DNA from: Caryophanon latum
GTDB taxonomy: Bacteria > Bacillota > Bacilli > Bacillales_A > Planococcaceae
Assembly (NCBI RefSeq): GCF_001700325.1
Contig: NZ_MATO01000044.1
Coordinates: 1-64,000 of the forward strand
Direction of reading: 5' to 3'
DNA length: 64,000 nucleotides
Made by a program: the position numbers and the translations under genes. Positions within the stretch are counted from its first letter, which is position 1; every line of letters begins with the position of its first letter. Shown here piece after piece: positions 1 to 8,245 of this stretch. The notes under the pieces are model-generated. The model had not been told where the DNA came from. It made no database searches and saw nothing but the letters and a program-made list of their open reading frames with translations.

Positions 1-46
1 ACAAGCAATTCAGCTGTATAAAAATAGCTAATCAACAGACCTGATA
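1..46 (-). repeat. Family A repeat, left-end fragment cut by window edge
   Basis: The reverse complement reads ATCAGGTCTGTTGATTAG followed by the TTTTTATACAGCTGAAT block that starts every family A copy (compare 4761, 18461, 22752, 61008). Only the terminal inverted repeat and about 25 inner bases lie inside the window. Confidence 0.75.
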
Positions 47-173
47 TGAATAACTACCATATTAAACATAAACGAAATGGCTATTAGTGTCTCTAATATA
101 TTTTTGATGATTCTGAAAGTTAAATAATTGAACGCTCCTGTTCGGGTTTTACACAACGCTTTAAACGCATAAT

Positions 174-205
174 AAAAACGCTCGGTGTTGCGCCGAGCGT
201 TTTTT
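174..205. terminator. Bidirectional intrinsic terminator
   Basis: An 8-bp perfect stem (ACGCTCGG / CCGAGCGT, 178-185 and 193-200) with a 7-base loop is flanked by A-run and T-run. It probably ends a plus-strand gene lying left of the window, before the helicase gene starts. Confidence 0.75.
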
Positions 206-276
206 GTTCGAAAACCCTCCATTGACACACCAGCGAGCATGGCTATTATACACTGTTGTTTTTAGGAGGGATTTTC

Positions 277-2289
277 ATGAATGAGGAACAATATTTAACA
301 TATGTGCTACAGGCGCTTTATGAGGAACAAGCATCGCTAAACGCGGCAATTGAAGGAAAGCATACGAATATTCAACAGCTGCAGCAATATATGAATGACT
401 ATAAGGCGGAGCTCGATAAATTTGAAGTGTATGATTATGAACAAACGATGCGCATGCTTGACCAGCAAGGATTACAACAAGTGCTAAGACGCGAGGAAAT
501 AACGAAGCTGATCGATTCGCCGTACTTTGGCAATTTTGATTTTCGCTACGACGGCGATGACGAGGCAGAACGCTTTTATATCGGACGCTTCGGGTTTCGC
601 GCGCCTGACGATACGACGCTCATTTACGATTGGCGTGCACCTGTTTGCAATATGTATTATGAGTTTGAATGTGGCGCGGCATTTTATGAGGCGATGGAAC
701 GCGAATTTCACGGTGAGCTGACGAGAAAGAGACAATTTAAAATTGAGCAAAGCAAGCTACAATATGCGCTCGATAGCTCGCTCACGATTCAAGATGAAGT
801 GCTTCAGCAAACACTGAAAGCAGAAACGTCAAATAAAATGAAAACGATTGTGACGTCTATTCAACGCGAGCAAAATAAAATTGTGCGAAACGTTTCGGCG
901 AACACACTCGTCATTCAAGGCGTTGCGGGCTCTGGGAAAACAGCTGTTGCCCTCCACCGAATCGCTTACTTTTTATATAAATTTCGCGATACGTTACGTC
1001 CTGAGCGCATTTTTATTTTGTCACCGAATCAAGTGTTCGGCGATTACATTTCATCGGTACTGCCAGAACTTGGTGAGCAGCCGATTCGTAGCTTTACGCT
1101 CGATGAATTAACCGAACAGCTCCTCCCCGCTTCGGTCAGCTTTACGTCATTTGAGGCGGAAACGAAATATATGTTGCAGCGTCCGACAAGCGCGCTAACA
1201 AAACGTGCAGCACAAAAAAGCGACTTCGCATTTCTCAAAACGTTGCAGCACTTTTTAGCCGAGCTCGATGAAACGATGTTTACACATGAGGAGCTTACGA
1301 TTGCGGGCGTCGCTTTTGAGCCACATTACGTGCAGCATCGCTTTTTGCAATACCGCAGCGAGCCTGTTGAAACCCGTTTAAAGCTCATCGTCGAAGATAT
1401 TATTGACGTGCTAAAAGCAAAGCGCGACCGCGGAAATATTCCGAGCCGCACAGACATTTTACAGCGCTTGAAAAAACGAATGCGCTACACAACACCGTTT
1501 TCAATTTACAAACAGTTTTTACACACATTCGACATTCCATTTCTCTTTAAAAAGAAACGATTTGAAAACAATGACGTATATCCATATTTATACGTTCAAC
1601 ATTATATGAAAGGCATTAAAACGTACAACATGACGCAATATTTCGTGCTCGATGAAATGCAAGACTACACGCCAGTGCAATATGCGGTACTATCGAAAGT
1701 TTTTGATTGCCCACGTACGATCATCGGCGACTTTTCGCAGGCGCTGTTGCCGTATGACACAATTTCAAAAAAGGCGTTTGAATATTTATTCCGTGATTTG
1801 CATTATGCCGAACTCACGACGACGTACCGCTCAAGCTATGAAATTGCAACATATGCAAAACAGTTTATGCGCTCTGGTGAACTGCACCCGATTGAACGAC
1901 ACGGCAAAGCACCCGTTGAACGCGTTTATACGTCTGAAGCACAAATGATAACGTTCTTAAAAGAGGCACTTCATTCTACACATAAAACGACTGCCATCAT
2001 TTGCAAAACAGATGCGCACGTCATACAGTTGCACGAGGCGTTATGCGATATGCCACATACTATATTAGACGGCACCTCGAAAACATTTGTACACGGCGTC
2101 ATTTTAACGACGATTCAGTACGCAAAAGGGCTTGAATTTGATGCCGTCATCGTGCCGTTCGTTGATGCGACGACGTACGGTAGCGAGTTTGACCGCGGAC
2201 TGCTTTACATTGCGGCAACGCGTGCGCTACATGAACTGACAATGCTCGTTTCCGCCAAAAATTGTAGCCCGTTATTGCAGCTGCGTTAA
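277..2289 (+). CDS. helD: UvrD-like helicase, HelD type (RNA polymerase recycling)
   Basis: A 670-residue superfamily 1 helicase. Walker A GVAGSGKT is near residues 215-222, the Walker B DEMQD near 459-463, and the C-terminal motif QYAKGLEFDAV and the ending YIAATRA are typical of UvrD-type enzymes. The first 200 residues form a coiled-coil-like arm with the YIGRFGF and DWRAPV patterns seen in HelD proteins, which strip stalled RNA polymerase from DNA; family knowledge makes this the likely role rather than DNA repair. An open frame continues 21 bases upstream to a TTG at 256, but AGGAGGG at 264-270 sits seven bases before the ATG at 277, so that start was chosen. The 3' end overlaps the convergent MerR gene by 18 bases. 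Confidence 0.85.
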   Translation: MNEEQYLTYVLQALYEEQASLNAAIEGKHTNIQQLQQYMNDYKAELDKFEVYDYEQTMRMLDQQGLQQVLRREEITKLIDSPYFGNFDFRYDGDDEAERFYIGRFGFRAPDDTTLIYDWRAPVCNMYYEFECGAAFYEAMEREFHGELTRKRQFKIEQSKLQYALDSSLTIQDEVLQQTLKAETSNKMKTIVTSIQREQNKIVRNVSANTLVIQGVAGSGKTAVALHRIAYFLYKFRDTLRPERIFILSPNQVFGDYISSVLPELGEQPIRSFTLDELTEQLLPASVSFTSFEAETKYMLQRPTSALTKRAAQKSDFAFLKTLQHFLAELDETMFTHEELTIAGVAFEPHYVQHRFLQYRSEPVETRLKLIVEDIIDVLKAKRDRGNIPSRTDILQRLKKRMRYTTPFSIYKQFLHTFDIPFLFKKKRFENNDVYPYLYVQHYMKGIKTYNMTQYFVLDEMQDYTPVQYAVLSKVFDCPRTIIGDFSQALLPYDTISKKAFEYLFRDLHYAELTTTYRSSYEIATYAKQFMRSGELHPIERHGKAPVERVYTSEAQMITFLKEALHSTHKTTAIICKTDAHVIQLHEALCDMPHTILDGTSKTFVHGVILTTIQYAKGLEFDAVIVPFVDATTYGSEFDRGLLYIAATRALHELTMLVSAKNCSPLLQLR

Positions 2290-2994
2290 TATGTGCTGAA
2301 TGTGCATTACGTTGTCAATGGCGTGCTGTAAATTGCGCCCTAGCCCGTCCGTCACGTTATAAAACTCCGTTGTAAATGGCACGTCGTTTAACAATGTTTG
2401 CATATCGATTTCACTTGCGACTGTATGAAGTGCCATAAATAGCTGTAAAATGCTCGCAATCGAATAATGAGCACTGCGCAGCACGCGAATGATGAGCAAC
2501 TTTTGAACGTCCTTTTCATGATATTGGCGGCGGTTTTGTGCATTGCGCGATACCTCATATAACCCGTTGCGCTCCCAGTTACGCAATACGTTTTCCGTTA
2601 GCTGTAGTCGTGTTGCTACTTGCTTATGCGTATACGTCGTTTCATTTTCAAGCGGCTCTGTTAATAGCGCGGTTGCCACTTTAATTGCTTGCTTGGCAAA
2701 TGTCAGTTCCTGTCGCAAAAATGTTTCATAGTCGCGTGCAGCGATTAACGCTTCGTGAAATTGCTGTGCGCCGCTTTTTTTCACAATATCGGTCGCCATT
2801 TTTCGCAAGTTGTGCTGAATAAACTCATGTTCAAACGCAAGCCGAGCGATACGCATTTGTTGCATGTGCAAATCGTGATAATGACGATAGCCGTTTGCAA
2901 GACGCGGTACAGGCGCAATATAGCCTAATTCCTCGTATAGCCGCACTGTGTTTACATGTACGCCGACTGTTTCGGCAATTTCTTTTGTACGCAT
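2272..2994 (-). CDS. MerR-family regulator with two MerR DNA-binding domains
   Basis: 240 residues. The N-terminus (KEIAETVGVHVNTVRLYEEL, residues 4-23) is a classical MerR winged helix-turn-helix followed by YRHY. A second MerR-like helix-turn-helix lies at about residues 118-180 (THKQVATRLQLTENVLRNWE, then RRQYHEKDVQKL). A normal MerR has one such domain plus a coiled coil and effector region, so this protein may bind DNA as an internal pseudo-dimer or recognise two half sites. No metal-binding cysteines are visible. Start ATG with GGAGGAAT just upstream. The ligand is unknown. It is convergent with the helicase. Confidence 0.8.
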   Translation of the reverse strand: MRTKEIAETVGVHVNTVRLYEELGYIAPVPRLANGYRHYHDLHMQQMRIARLAFEHEFIQHNLRKMATDIVKKSGAQQFHEALIAARDYETFLRQELTFAKQAIKVATALLTEPLENETTYTHKQVATRLQLTENVLRNWERNGLYEVSRNAQNRRQYHEKDVQKLLIIRVLRSAHYSIASILQLFMALHTVASEIDMQTLLNDVPFTTEFYNVTDGLGRNLQHAIDNVMHIQHILTQLQ

Positions 2995-3124
2995 ACTATT
3001 CCTCCTTTATAAGTTTTTTGCACATACATCGATCATTAACTGTCCGTATATCGCTATATTCATTGTATTATACTAAGGAGATGTTTCGCTGTTTTTTTGT
3101 TAAACTACGTATGAGGTGATTTGT

Positions 3125-3409
3125 ATGGCAATTGAAATGGATCAAGACGTGAAAACGTGGCTGCAGGAAAAAGGAAAACCGATTTGTATTCAGCTGCTAG
3201 AGGTGAACGGGTGCTGCGGTCCGTCTGTACAAGAGCTTATGACACAAACACGCACGCCAAAAGATGTACACAACTATTCGCAATGCGACGTGGACGGCAT
3301 TACGTTCTTTTTGAAAAAGCCGCTGTCGCCAAACGATGCCATTCGACTAAAGCGCTCAGGATTTGGGCTGTTTAAGTTGCTCAGTGCGGCGTTTGTAAAA
3401 CCGTTGTAA
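3125..3409 (+). CDS. Small CC-motif protein (CC/Se-motif / HesB-like)
   Basis: 94 residues, carrying an adjacent cysteine pair in VNGCCGPSVQ (about residues 29-38) and a third cysteine near residue 55. This resembles small CC/Se-motif proteins related to the HesB/IscA fold; the function is unproven. The longer frame from GTG 3116 is less likely because GAGGTG at 3114-3119 serves as the ribosome binding site for ATG 3125. It sits 27 bases before the TetR start and may be cotranscribed with it. Confidence 0.6.
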   Translation: MAIEMDQDVKTWLQEKGKPICIQLLEVNGCCGPSVQELMTQTRTPKDVHNYSQCDVDGITFFLKKPLSPNDAIRLKRSGFGLFKLLSAAFVKPL

Positions 3410-3436
3410 CAAATGAAAAATTCGCTGGAGGGCATT

Positions 3437-4021
3437 ATGACGAAGCAAACAAAGGAAAAAATTTTACAAACAGCTACGCGCCTATTTTATTTTCAAGGCT
3501 TTCATGGCACGGGCTTGAATCAAATTTTAAAGGAATCGGGCTGTCCAAAAGGCTCGCTTTATCATTACTTCCCCGATGGCAAGGAGCAACTCGCCGAAGA
3601 AGCAATCATCGCGTCTAAGCTGCGCATCGGCAACGTCATTTCGCATTTTATGGCTGAGCACGACGCGGTAGAAGAGGCACTGAATGCCCATTTGCACGCG
3701 ATGGCACAGCTTTTTCAAATTGAAAATGGCGTACAGGAATCGTCGTATACGCTAATGCCGTTCGGATTGCTTGCGGCGGAATCGGCATTTACGAGCGAGC
3801 GACTACGTAAAGCCAGCAGCGATACGTATAAATATTGGGAATCACTTTATTATACGAAGCTCATTAGCAATGGCTACAGCGAGGAATCGGCTGTGACAAT
3901 TAGCCGAACGATTAGCGCATGGATTGAAGGGGCGGTCACATTGTCGCTTACAAAGCATAGCAACGAGCCTCTGTTAACGATGATGGACGTGCTACCGAAG
4001 CTGTTGCATCTGTATAAATGA
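3437..4021 (+). CDS. TetR/AcrR regulator, LmrA/YxaF type
   Basis: 194 residues. The N-terminal helix-turn-helix reads GLNQILKESGCPKGSLYHYF, the signature of the LmrA/YxaF branch of TetR repressors, which respond to drugs or flavonoids. The C-terminal half is a helical ligand-binding domain. Start ATG 3437 is preceded by CTGGAGGG; an in-frame ATG at 3413 has no such site. The stop overlaps the VOC gene start (ATGA), so the two are translationally coupled. A sequence resembling the LmrA/YxaF box lies about 6 kb away, upstream of the MFS pump at 10286; this is inferred to be its target. Confidence 0.8.
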   Translation: MTKQTKEKILQTATRLFYFQGFHGTGLNQILKESGCPKGSLYHYFPDGKEQLAEEAIIASKLRIGNVISHFMAEHDAVEEALNAHLHAMAQLFQIENGVQESSYTLMPFGLLAAESAFTSERLRKASSDTYKYWESLYYTKLISNGYSEESAVTISRTISAWIEGAVTLSLTKHSNEPLLTMMDVLPKLLHLYK

Positions 4022-4431
4022 TGAAGTTTAACGCATTCGTACCAGAATTATCGGTCACAAACATTGCACAATCGAAATTTTTTTATACGGAGCTGCTCGG
4101 CTTCTACATTGAATACGAACGACGCGAGGATCGGTTCGCCTTTTTATCATTTCACGGAGCGCAGTTTATGTTAGAGCAACGCAACGGTCATTGGGAAACA
4201 GGCGAGCTGCACTATCCATTCGGTCGCGGTATTAATTTTCAAATCACTGTGCCACACATTGCGCCACTCGTTGCACGCCTGCGCGAGCATAACATCGCAT
4301 TATTTCGCGAGCCGTTTATGAGCGAATATGCGGTTGGAGAGACGAGCGTACGTGAAATCGAATTTTTAGTGCAAGACCCAGACGGCTATTTGCTGCGATT
4401 TTCACAGCGATGCAACGAAGAAAACAGCTAG
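4018..4431 (+). CDS. VOC-family (glyoxalase/bleomycin-resistance-like) protein
   Basis: 137 residues, one vicinal-oxygen-chelate domain: two beta-alpha-beta-beta-beta modules with an N-terminal FVPELSVTNIAQSKFFYTEL and a C-terminal EFLVQDPDGYLLRF, the usual opening and closing strands of bleomycin-binding-like proteins. The second module keeps the typical DPDG turn. Start may be ATG 4018 (overlapping the TetR stop) or ATG 4021. Coupling to a TetR repressor suggests a drug-sequestering or aldehyde-detoxifying role, but the substrate cannot be told. Confidence 0.75.
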   Translation: MMKFNAFVPELSVTNIAQSKFFYTELLGFYIEYERREDRFAFLSFHGAQFMLEQRNGHWETGELHYPFGRGINFQITVPHIAPLVARLREHNIALFREPFMSEYAVGETSVREIEFLVQDPDGYLLRFSQRCNEENS

Positions 4432-4456
4432 TGGACATGCGCCGCTAGCTGTTTTC
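4420..4456 (+). terminator. Terminator overlapping the VOC stop codon
   Basis: A perfect 12-bp stem: GAAAACAGCTAG at 4420-4431 pairs with CTAGCTGTTTTC at 4445-4456, with a 13-base loop. The 5' arm contains the TAG stop codon of the VOC gene. Confidence 0.7.
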
Positions 4457-4594
4457 TGTATACGTATAAAAGTAGCTTGGTCCTCGGAAGGAATACAAGC
4501 TTGATCGGTAATCATTATAATACTACATATGCTAAATAACAATCTAGTCGATAATAGTGATTCCGCTAAATAAAAATACGCTCAGCTATATACC

Positions 4595-4738
4595 CTATAC
4601 CCCGTCGATTAGCTGAAGTTTGAGCTCGCCGCTATTAATCAACGCGTCCGAACGCTCATATGTAAGGTGCACTACGTCTGCAATCACGACCCAATATTTT
4701 CTATACTCATGTCCGCTCCATATGACATAACTTGTGGC
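4595..4738 (-). pseudogene. Possible C-terminal remnant of an unknown gene
   Basis: Minus-strand frame of 47 codons ending at TAG 4595-4597, with protein-like wording (HEYRKYWVVIADVVHLTYER, then a leucine-rich end). It has no start and is closed upstream by TGA at 4739-4741, just before the family A element at 4761. It may be the tail of a gene whose 5' part was lost when the element and its neighbourhood rearranged. The rest of 4457-4760 shows nothing recognisable. Confidence 0.3.
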
Positions 4739-4760
4739 TCAACTAGAAAGTATAAATTTT

Positions 4761-5045
4761 ATCAGGTCTGTTGATTAGCCACTTTTATACAGCTGAATCT
4801 GTTGTTTTCAGCAGCAAAACTGACATGAATGCAGCAGTGTAGTGGCATGGGAGCGTGCGGTGAGACTCCTTGGGGAAAAGCTCGTGCCTCAAGACCCCGT
4901 AAGCCGCGACGCAGGAGCGGTGCGGAGGCTTGAGGAAGGCGATAAACGCCACGTCCATGTGGTATTACCTTCATGACAAACGTCGTGTTCGCCTCCGAGC
5001 CCCAGGAATTTATCTGCCTCGAGTAATCGCAGAGGCAAAGCGAGC
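4761..5045 (+). repeat. Family A MITE-like element, right end lost
   Basis: Starts with ATCAGGTCTGTTGATTAGCC, like the complete copies at 22752 and 61008, and follows them to the CTCGAGTAATCGCAGAGGCA hairpin module and AAAGCGAGC. Homology then stops abruptly inside the chemoreceptor reading frame and the right terminal inverted repeat is missing. The junction therefore looks like a deletion from inside the element into the receptor gene. Confidence 0.8.
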
Positions 5046-6300
5046 GAATACAGAAATGCTTGCAGAGGCACAATCAATTTTAGACGTCGTGAAGAAACGT
5101 TTCACTTTAACAGCGACTGAAACGGACACGTGGGTACAAAGCATACTTGTGTTGTTAATTGTCATTAGCTTGATTAGTCTAGCTGCTGCACTTTTCATTA
5201 GTAGGTCGTTAAACCGAACAATTTCAAAGCCGCTTCATAAATTAGCAGCAGCGGCAAGCGAAATTTCAATTGGCAACTTAACGGTAGCAAACATTGAAAC
5301 GAAATCAAACGACGAGGTTGGGCAGCTAAGTAACGCATTTAACAAAATGAAAGCATCACTTCAAGACATTATCGTCATTTGTAAAGACAACGCTATCGAT
5401 TTATCGTCGATGTCAGAGGAATTAACAGCGAGTACAACGCATGTTGCAACTACTTCAAGCAACGTCGCAACGAACATTGAATCGATGTCATCATCTATTA
5501 CAGGCATTGCGAGCGTATCACAGCAAACGTCGGCATCAATGGAACAAACAGCCCATGATATTGAAGCAATTGCTAATACGACGCAATCATTAAAAGATCG
5601 CTCACAAAACGCAAGCAGCTTAGCAACGTCAGGTAATGAGCATTTAACAGAAGCGAAAGCACAAATGGATACGATTTATCATGCAACACAAAGCACAGCC
5701 GATGTCGTACAAAATTTAAGCGAGCAATCGCAGCAAATTCAACAAATGACGAGTATGATTACACAAATTGCGGATCAGACGAACTTGCTTGCATTAAACG
5801 CAGCAATCGAAGCTGCGCGCGCTGGTGATGCTGGCAAAGGCTTTGCGGTCGTTGCAGACGAAGTACGTAAGCTAGCTGAGCAATCGCAACATTCAGCGGG
5901 CATGATTATTGAACTAACATCAAACATTTTACACAAAACCAAAAATGCCGAGCAATCGATGCGCGTAAGTTTAGACAAGGTTGAACAAGGTGTTACAATC
6001 ATTGATAAATCCGACCGAATGTTTAAAAATATTGTCGATGAGTTTGATAAAATTACGAGCGATATCGAAAAAATTACTCATATGACAGAACAAATTTCTG
6101 CAGCGACACAGCAAGTCACAAGCTCATCACACGTGTTAGCAACAAACATGCAGCACGTTGCACATAATGCCGAGGATGTGTCGCAGCAAACGGAAGAGCA
6201 AGTCGCAATCATTGAGGAAATTAATGCTATTAGCGAAACGTTGACGACACGCGCTTGTCAGCTAACACGCTCGATTGCCCATTTCCAACTAGCAAGATAA
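4930..6300 (+). CDS. Methyl-accepting chemotaxis protein, 5'-truncated at a repeat junction
   Basis: Open frame of 456 codons from a TTG at 4930, but the first 38 or so codons are translated family A repeat. True receptor sequence begins near residue 39-43 (ATG 5056 is the first host-like start). What remains is the tail of the sensor domain, one membrane segment (about residues 71-92), a HAMP domain (about 93-150) and the complete cytoplasmic signalling domain with the conserved tip [18 protein letters not shown] near residues 281-298. The first membrane helix and nearly all of the ligand-binding domain are missing compared with the full 561-residue receptors at 23127 and 25449. No convincing ribosome binding site precedes any start. 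It is probably a pseudogene, or at most a sensor-less signalling protein. A terminator follows directly. Confidence 0.8.
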   Translation: MRKAINATSMWYYLHDKRRVRLRAPGIYLPRVIAEAKRANTEMLAEAQSILDVVKKRFTLTATETDTWVQSILVLLIVISLISLAAALFISRSLNRTISKPLHKLAAAASEISIGNLTVANIETKSNDEVGQLSNAFNKMKASLQDIIVICKDNAIDLSSMSEELTASTTHVATTSSNVATNIESMSSSITGIASVSQQTSASMEQTAHDIEAIANTTQSLKDRSQNASSLATSGNEHLTEAKAQMDTIYHATQSTADVVQNLSEQSQQIQQMTSMITQIADQTNLLALNAAIEAARAGDAGKGFAVVADEVRKLAEQSQHSAGMIIELTSNILHKTKNAEQSMRVSLDKVEQGVTIIDKSDRMFKNIVDEFDKITSDIEKITHMTEQISAATQQVTSSSHVLATNMQHVAHNAEDVSQQTEEQVAIIEEINAISETLTTRACQLTRSIAHFQLAR

Positions 6301-6344
6301 AAAAACGTACAACATGCGGGCAGCCGCCTCTGTTGTACGTTTTT
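6301..6344 (+). terminator. Terminator after the truncated chemoreceptor
   Basis: AAAAACGTACAACA (6301-6314) pairs with TGTTGTACGTTTTT (6331-6344), with a further GCGG/CCGC pairing inside the loop. The A and T runs let it act in both directions, so it can also close the minus-strand Asp23 operon. Confidence 0.85.
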
Positions 6345-6349
6345 TATGT

Positions 6350-6802
6350 TTATTGAATATCTGATTCGCTCGTTGCGTTACGTCCTTGCTTCGACTGCAT
6401 GTACTCTTTTTCCGTCATAACGTCCTCTACATGCATGTTCACTTCGACTACTTCTAATCCTGTCATATGTGAAACTTGCTCTTTAATAATTTGCGTCAGG
6501 CGCTTGAAAATGGCCGGTGCGCTTTGTCCGTATTCGATAATGACGCGCAAGTTGACCGCCGCCTGCTTCTCTCCTACCTCAACCGACACGCCTTTTCGTA
6601 AATTATCGCTGCCGAAACGATCGGTAATCGCTGACGTTAGCCCACCTTTCATATCTAAAATGCCTTTCACTTCGCGCGCAGAAATTGCGGCAATTTTTTC
6701 AACGACGACGTCTGAAAATGTTAATGAATTTTCGAACGGTGATTCCATAGTTTCCTCTACACCTGCTTGACGGTTATATTGCTTTTCATTGTTGTTTGGC
6801 AT
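6350..6802 (-). CDS. Asp23/Gls24-family envelope stress protein
   Basis: 150 residues with the Asp23 core: [20 protein letters not shown], then the [21 protein letters not shown] strand segment (family-typical), and a final VNMHVEDV. Asp23 proteins form a polymer at the membrane and are anchored by AmaP. Start ATG 6802 has GGAG seven to ten bases upstream; ATG 6817 is an alternative without a site. It is the last gene of an operon with DUF2273 and AmaP, but is separated from DUF2273 by about 108 bases that hold a decayed family A repeat. Confidence 0.88.
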   Translation of the reverse strand: MPNNNEKQYNRQAGVEETMESPFENSLTFSDVVVEKIAAISAREVKGILDMKGGLTSAITDRFGSDNLRKGVSVEVGEKQAAVNLRVIIEYGQSAPAIFKRLTQIIKEQVSHMTGLEVVEVNMHVEDVMTEKEYMQSKQGRNATSESDIQ

Positions 6803-6836
6803 GATGAATCGCTCCATTTCATAGTTGATTGAATTT

Positions 6837-6907
6837 TCAAGCGTGTTGATTAGCCATTGTGCCGCATTTTTAACTTCACTGTGTAAAACTAGCGAATCAA
6901 CAGCTAT
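6837..6907 (-). repeat. Decayed family A remnant inside the amaP operon
   Basis: TCAAGCGTGTTGATTAGCCA at 6837 is an exact right-end terminal repeat, and GTGTAAAACTAGCGAATCAACAG at the other side matches the left end in degenerate form. Only the two ends of about 35 bases each survive. It lies between DUF2273 and Asp23 in a cotranscribed region, where the two ends can fold into a hairpin in the mRNA. Confidence 0.6.
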
Positions 6908-6910
6908 TCA

Positions 6911-7120
6911 TTACTTATTAAACGACCGCACGAGCTGCTGAATCGTCATGCGTCGGTCTTTCATGTAACCGATACTAGCCGCAATCGCCGTCACGAGCGC
7001 AATGAGTAGCGCCGGCCCGATCGAGAAAGCGGCGACGAGCACACAAAAGATAAACGCGATAAGCCCGAGAACAATCGACCATTGATTTGTACGGAAAAAA
7101 CGTTGAATCATTTGCTCCAT
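6911..7120 (-). CDS. DUF2273 small membrane protein
   Basis: 69 residues: a short amphipathic start, then two hydrophobic segments (about residues 15-32 and 35-50) and a basic tail KDRRMTIQQLVRSFNK. This is the size and layout of the DUF2273 proteins found between AmaP and Asp23 in Bacillales. No strong ribosome binding site stands in front of ATG 7120. Instead a tiny ORF with a strong site ends seven bases upstream (see 7128-7154), which suggests translational coupling. Confidence 0.8.
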   Translation of the reverse strand: MEQMIQRFFRTNQWSIVLGLIAFIFCVLVAAFSIGPALLIALVTAIAASIGYMKDRRMTIQQLVRSFNK

Positions 7121-7127
7121 GATGTGC

Positions 7128-7154
7128 CTACAAACGCACGATTTGCTGCGTCAT
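7128..7154 (-). CDS. Eight-codon leader ORF before DUF2273
   Basis: On the minus strand GAAGGGAGGAACT directly precedes ATG, followed by eight sense codons (MTQQIVRL) and TAG. The stop lies seven bases before the DUF2273 start. The strong site belongs to this mini-ORF rather than to DUF2273. It is either a coupling leader or the relic of an older start. Confidence 0.35.
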   Translation of the reverse strand: MTQQIVRL

Positions 7155-7184
7155 AGTTCCTCCCTTCAAACGTTGTACGACTGC

Positions 7185-7721
7185 TTATAACACCCGTTTT
7201 TTCAATGTTTTTTGGTCCAACACATGGATTTTCACTTCGCGTACTGGCAGCTCAGCAAACGACTCTGCACTTACTTTAATATCTTGTCGCAACGCCTCGA
7301 TGTAGCTTTGCGCATTGACCGTATTTGTAATAAATGCCTCTACAAACACATCCATGTACGATGACTGCCGTTTTTGATACAAATCGACTTTAATGGACGG
7401 TTGGCGCACATCACTATACTTTCTTACCGTGTGCAGCACATTTTTTTCGATTGATTTTTTATTAATGAATAATTCCCCATCGTCATAGCTCATCACTAAG
7501 CCACGTGATTTGTATGACGGGCGAAACGATAATAACAATAACAATAAGCCAAACGCAGCTAACAAGCCGGCTGTCCAATACAACGCTGGCTCAAACCAAT
7601 AATAGCGCTGCAACGTCCTTTGATATTCAGCGATCGGTTCGTAGTCAATATAAATAAAAAGAAAAACACCTGTGACGACAACAATCCATAGCCCAACAAA
7701 AAATTGCACGAAACGTTTCAT
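7185..7721 (-). CDS. amaP: AmaP, membrane anchor for Asp23
   Basis: 178 residues. Two hydrophobic helices (about residues 6-28 and 48-68) are followed by a soluble domain with alternating strands, the layout of the alkaline-shock anchor protein AmaP. The family tethers Asp23 oligomers to the cytoplasmic membrane. The frame is open to 7760; AAAGGAGG followed 12 bases later by ATG 7721 favours this start, though a GTG at 7730 is nearer to the site. First gene of the amaP-DUF2273-asp23 operon. No sigma-B promoter could be recognised upstream. Confidence 0.85.
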   Translation of the reverse strand: MKRFVQFFVGLWIVVVTGVFLFIYIDYEPIAEYQRTLQRYYWFEPALYWTAGLLAAFGLLLLLLSFRPSYKSRGLVMSYDDGELFINKKSIEKNVLHTVRKYSDVRQPSIKVDLYQKRQSSYMDVFVEAFITNTVNAQSYIEALRQDIKVSAESFAELPVREVKIHVLDQKTLKKRVL

Positions 7722-7976
7722 GTTGCTCACCATCCTCCTTTCTATTTTGCCACCTACCATCTCTTTTCACGTTTTGCTCATGTTTAAACATAAAATTTGA
7801 AAAGAATAACATTTTTTTGTTATTAAAAATCAAAAAGATAAGAACTACTTCTTATTGTAATTACAATAACATTGAAATACAAAATCCCTAACTTTCTTTT
7901 AATATAAAACTTTAGTTTGTTATTTATGTAAATTTATGCTAATAATAAGTGGTGTAGACATTTATGCAACACAACT

Positions 7977-8220
7977 GGTTCATCACCGTAAGCTGGGGTT
8001 GATGTATAAAAGTTGCTTGAAACAAAAGGCGGACTCCAGCGGGAAAAGCGCGAGTCTCGAGACCCCACAGTCGTGAGGCACGAACGACGAGGAGGCTTAA
8101 GGAAGGCGATAAGCACCACTACACGAGCCATAGCTTTCATGACTAACATCGTGTTCGCCGCCGCGCCCGCGGAAAGCCTGCCTCGACGTGAAAAGCAACC
8201 CGAAGTTATGGTGAAGAGTC
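7977..8220 (+). repeat. Family B MITE-like element, near-complete
   Basis: Begins GGTTCATCACCGTAAGCT and ends AAGTTATGGTGAAGAGTC. The ends are imperfect inverted repeats resembling ISL3-type ends (GGCTCTTCACC when read inwards). It is flanked by ACACAACT (7969-7976) and AAACAACT (8221-8228), a probable 8-bp target duplication with one mismatch. No coding capacity. It lies directly upstream of the SLH gene. Confidence 0.8.
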
Positions 8221-8245
8221 AAACAACTACATAAGGAGGCAACAT

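Noticed and set aside
28-240. 70-codon minus-strand frame at the window start
   Set aside because: It runs over a terminator hairpin and a family A end; no ribosome site or known motif.
4762-5073. 103- and 62-codon minus-strand frames with homologous wording in the 18454-18687 frame
   Set aside because: The similar peptides come from the same family A repeat read in the same frame, not from a gene.
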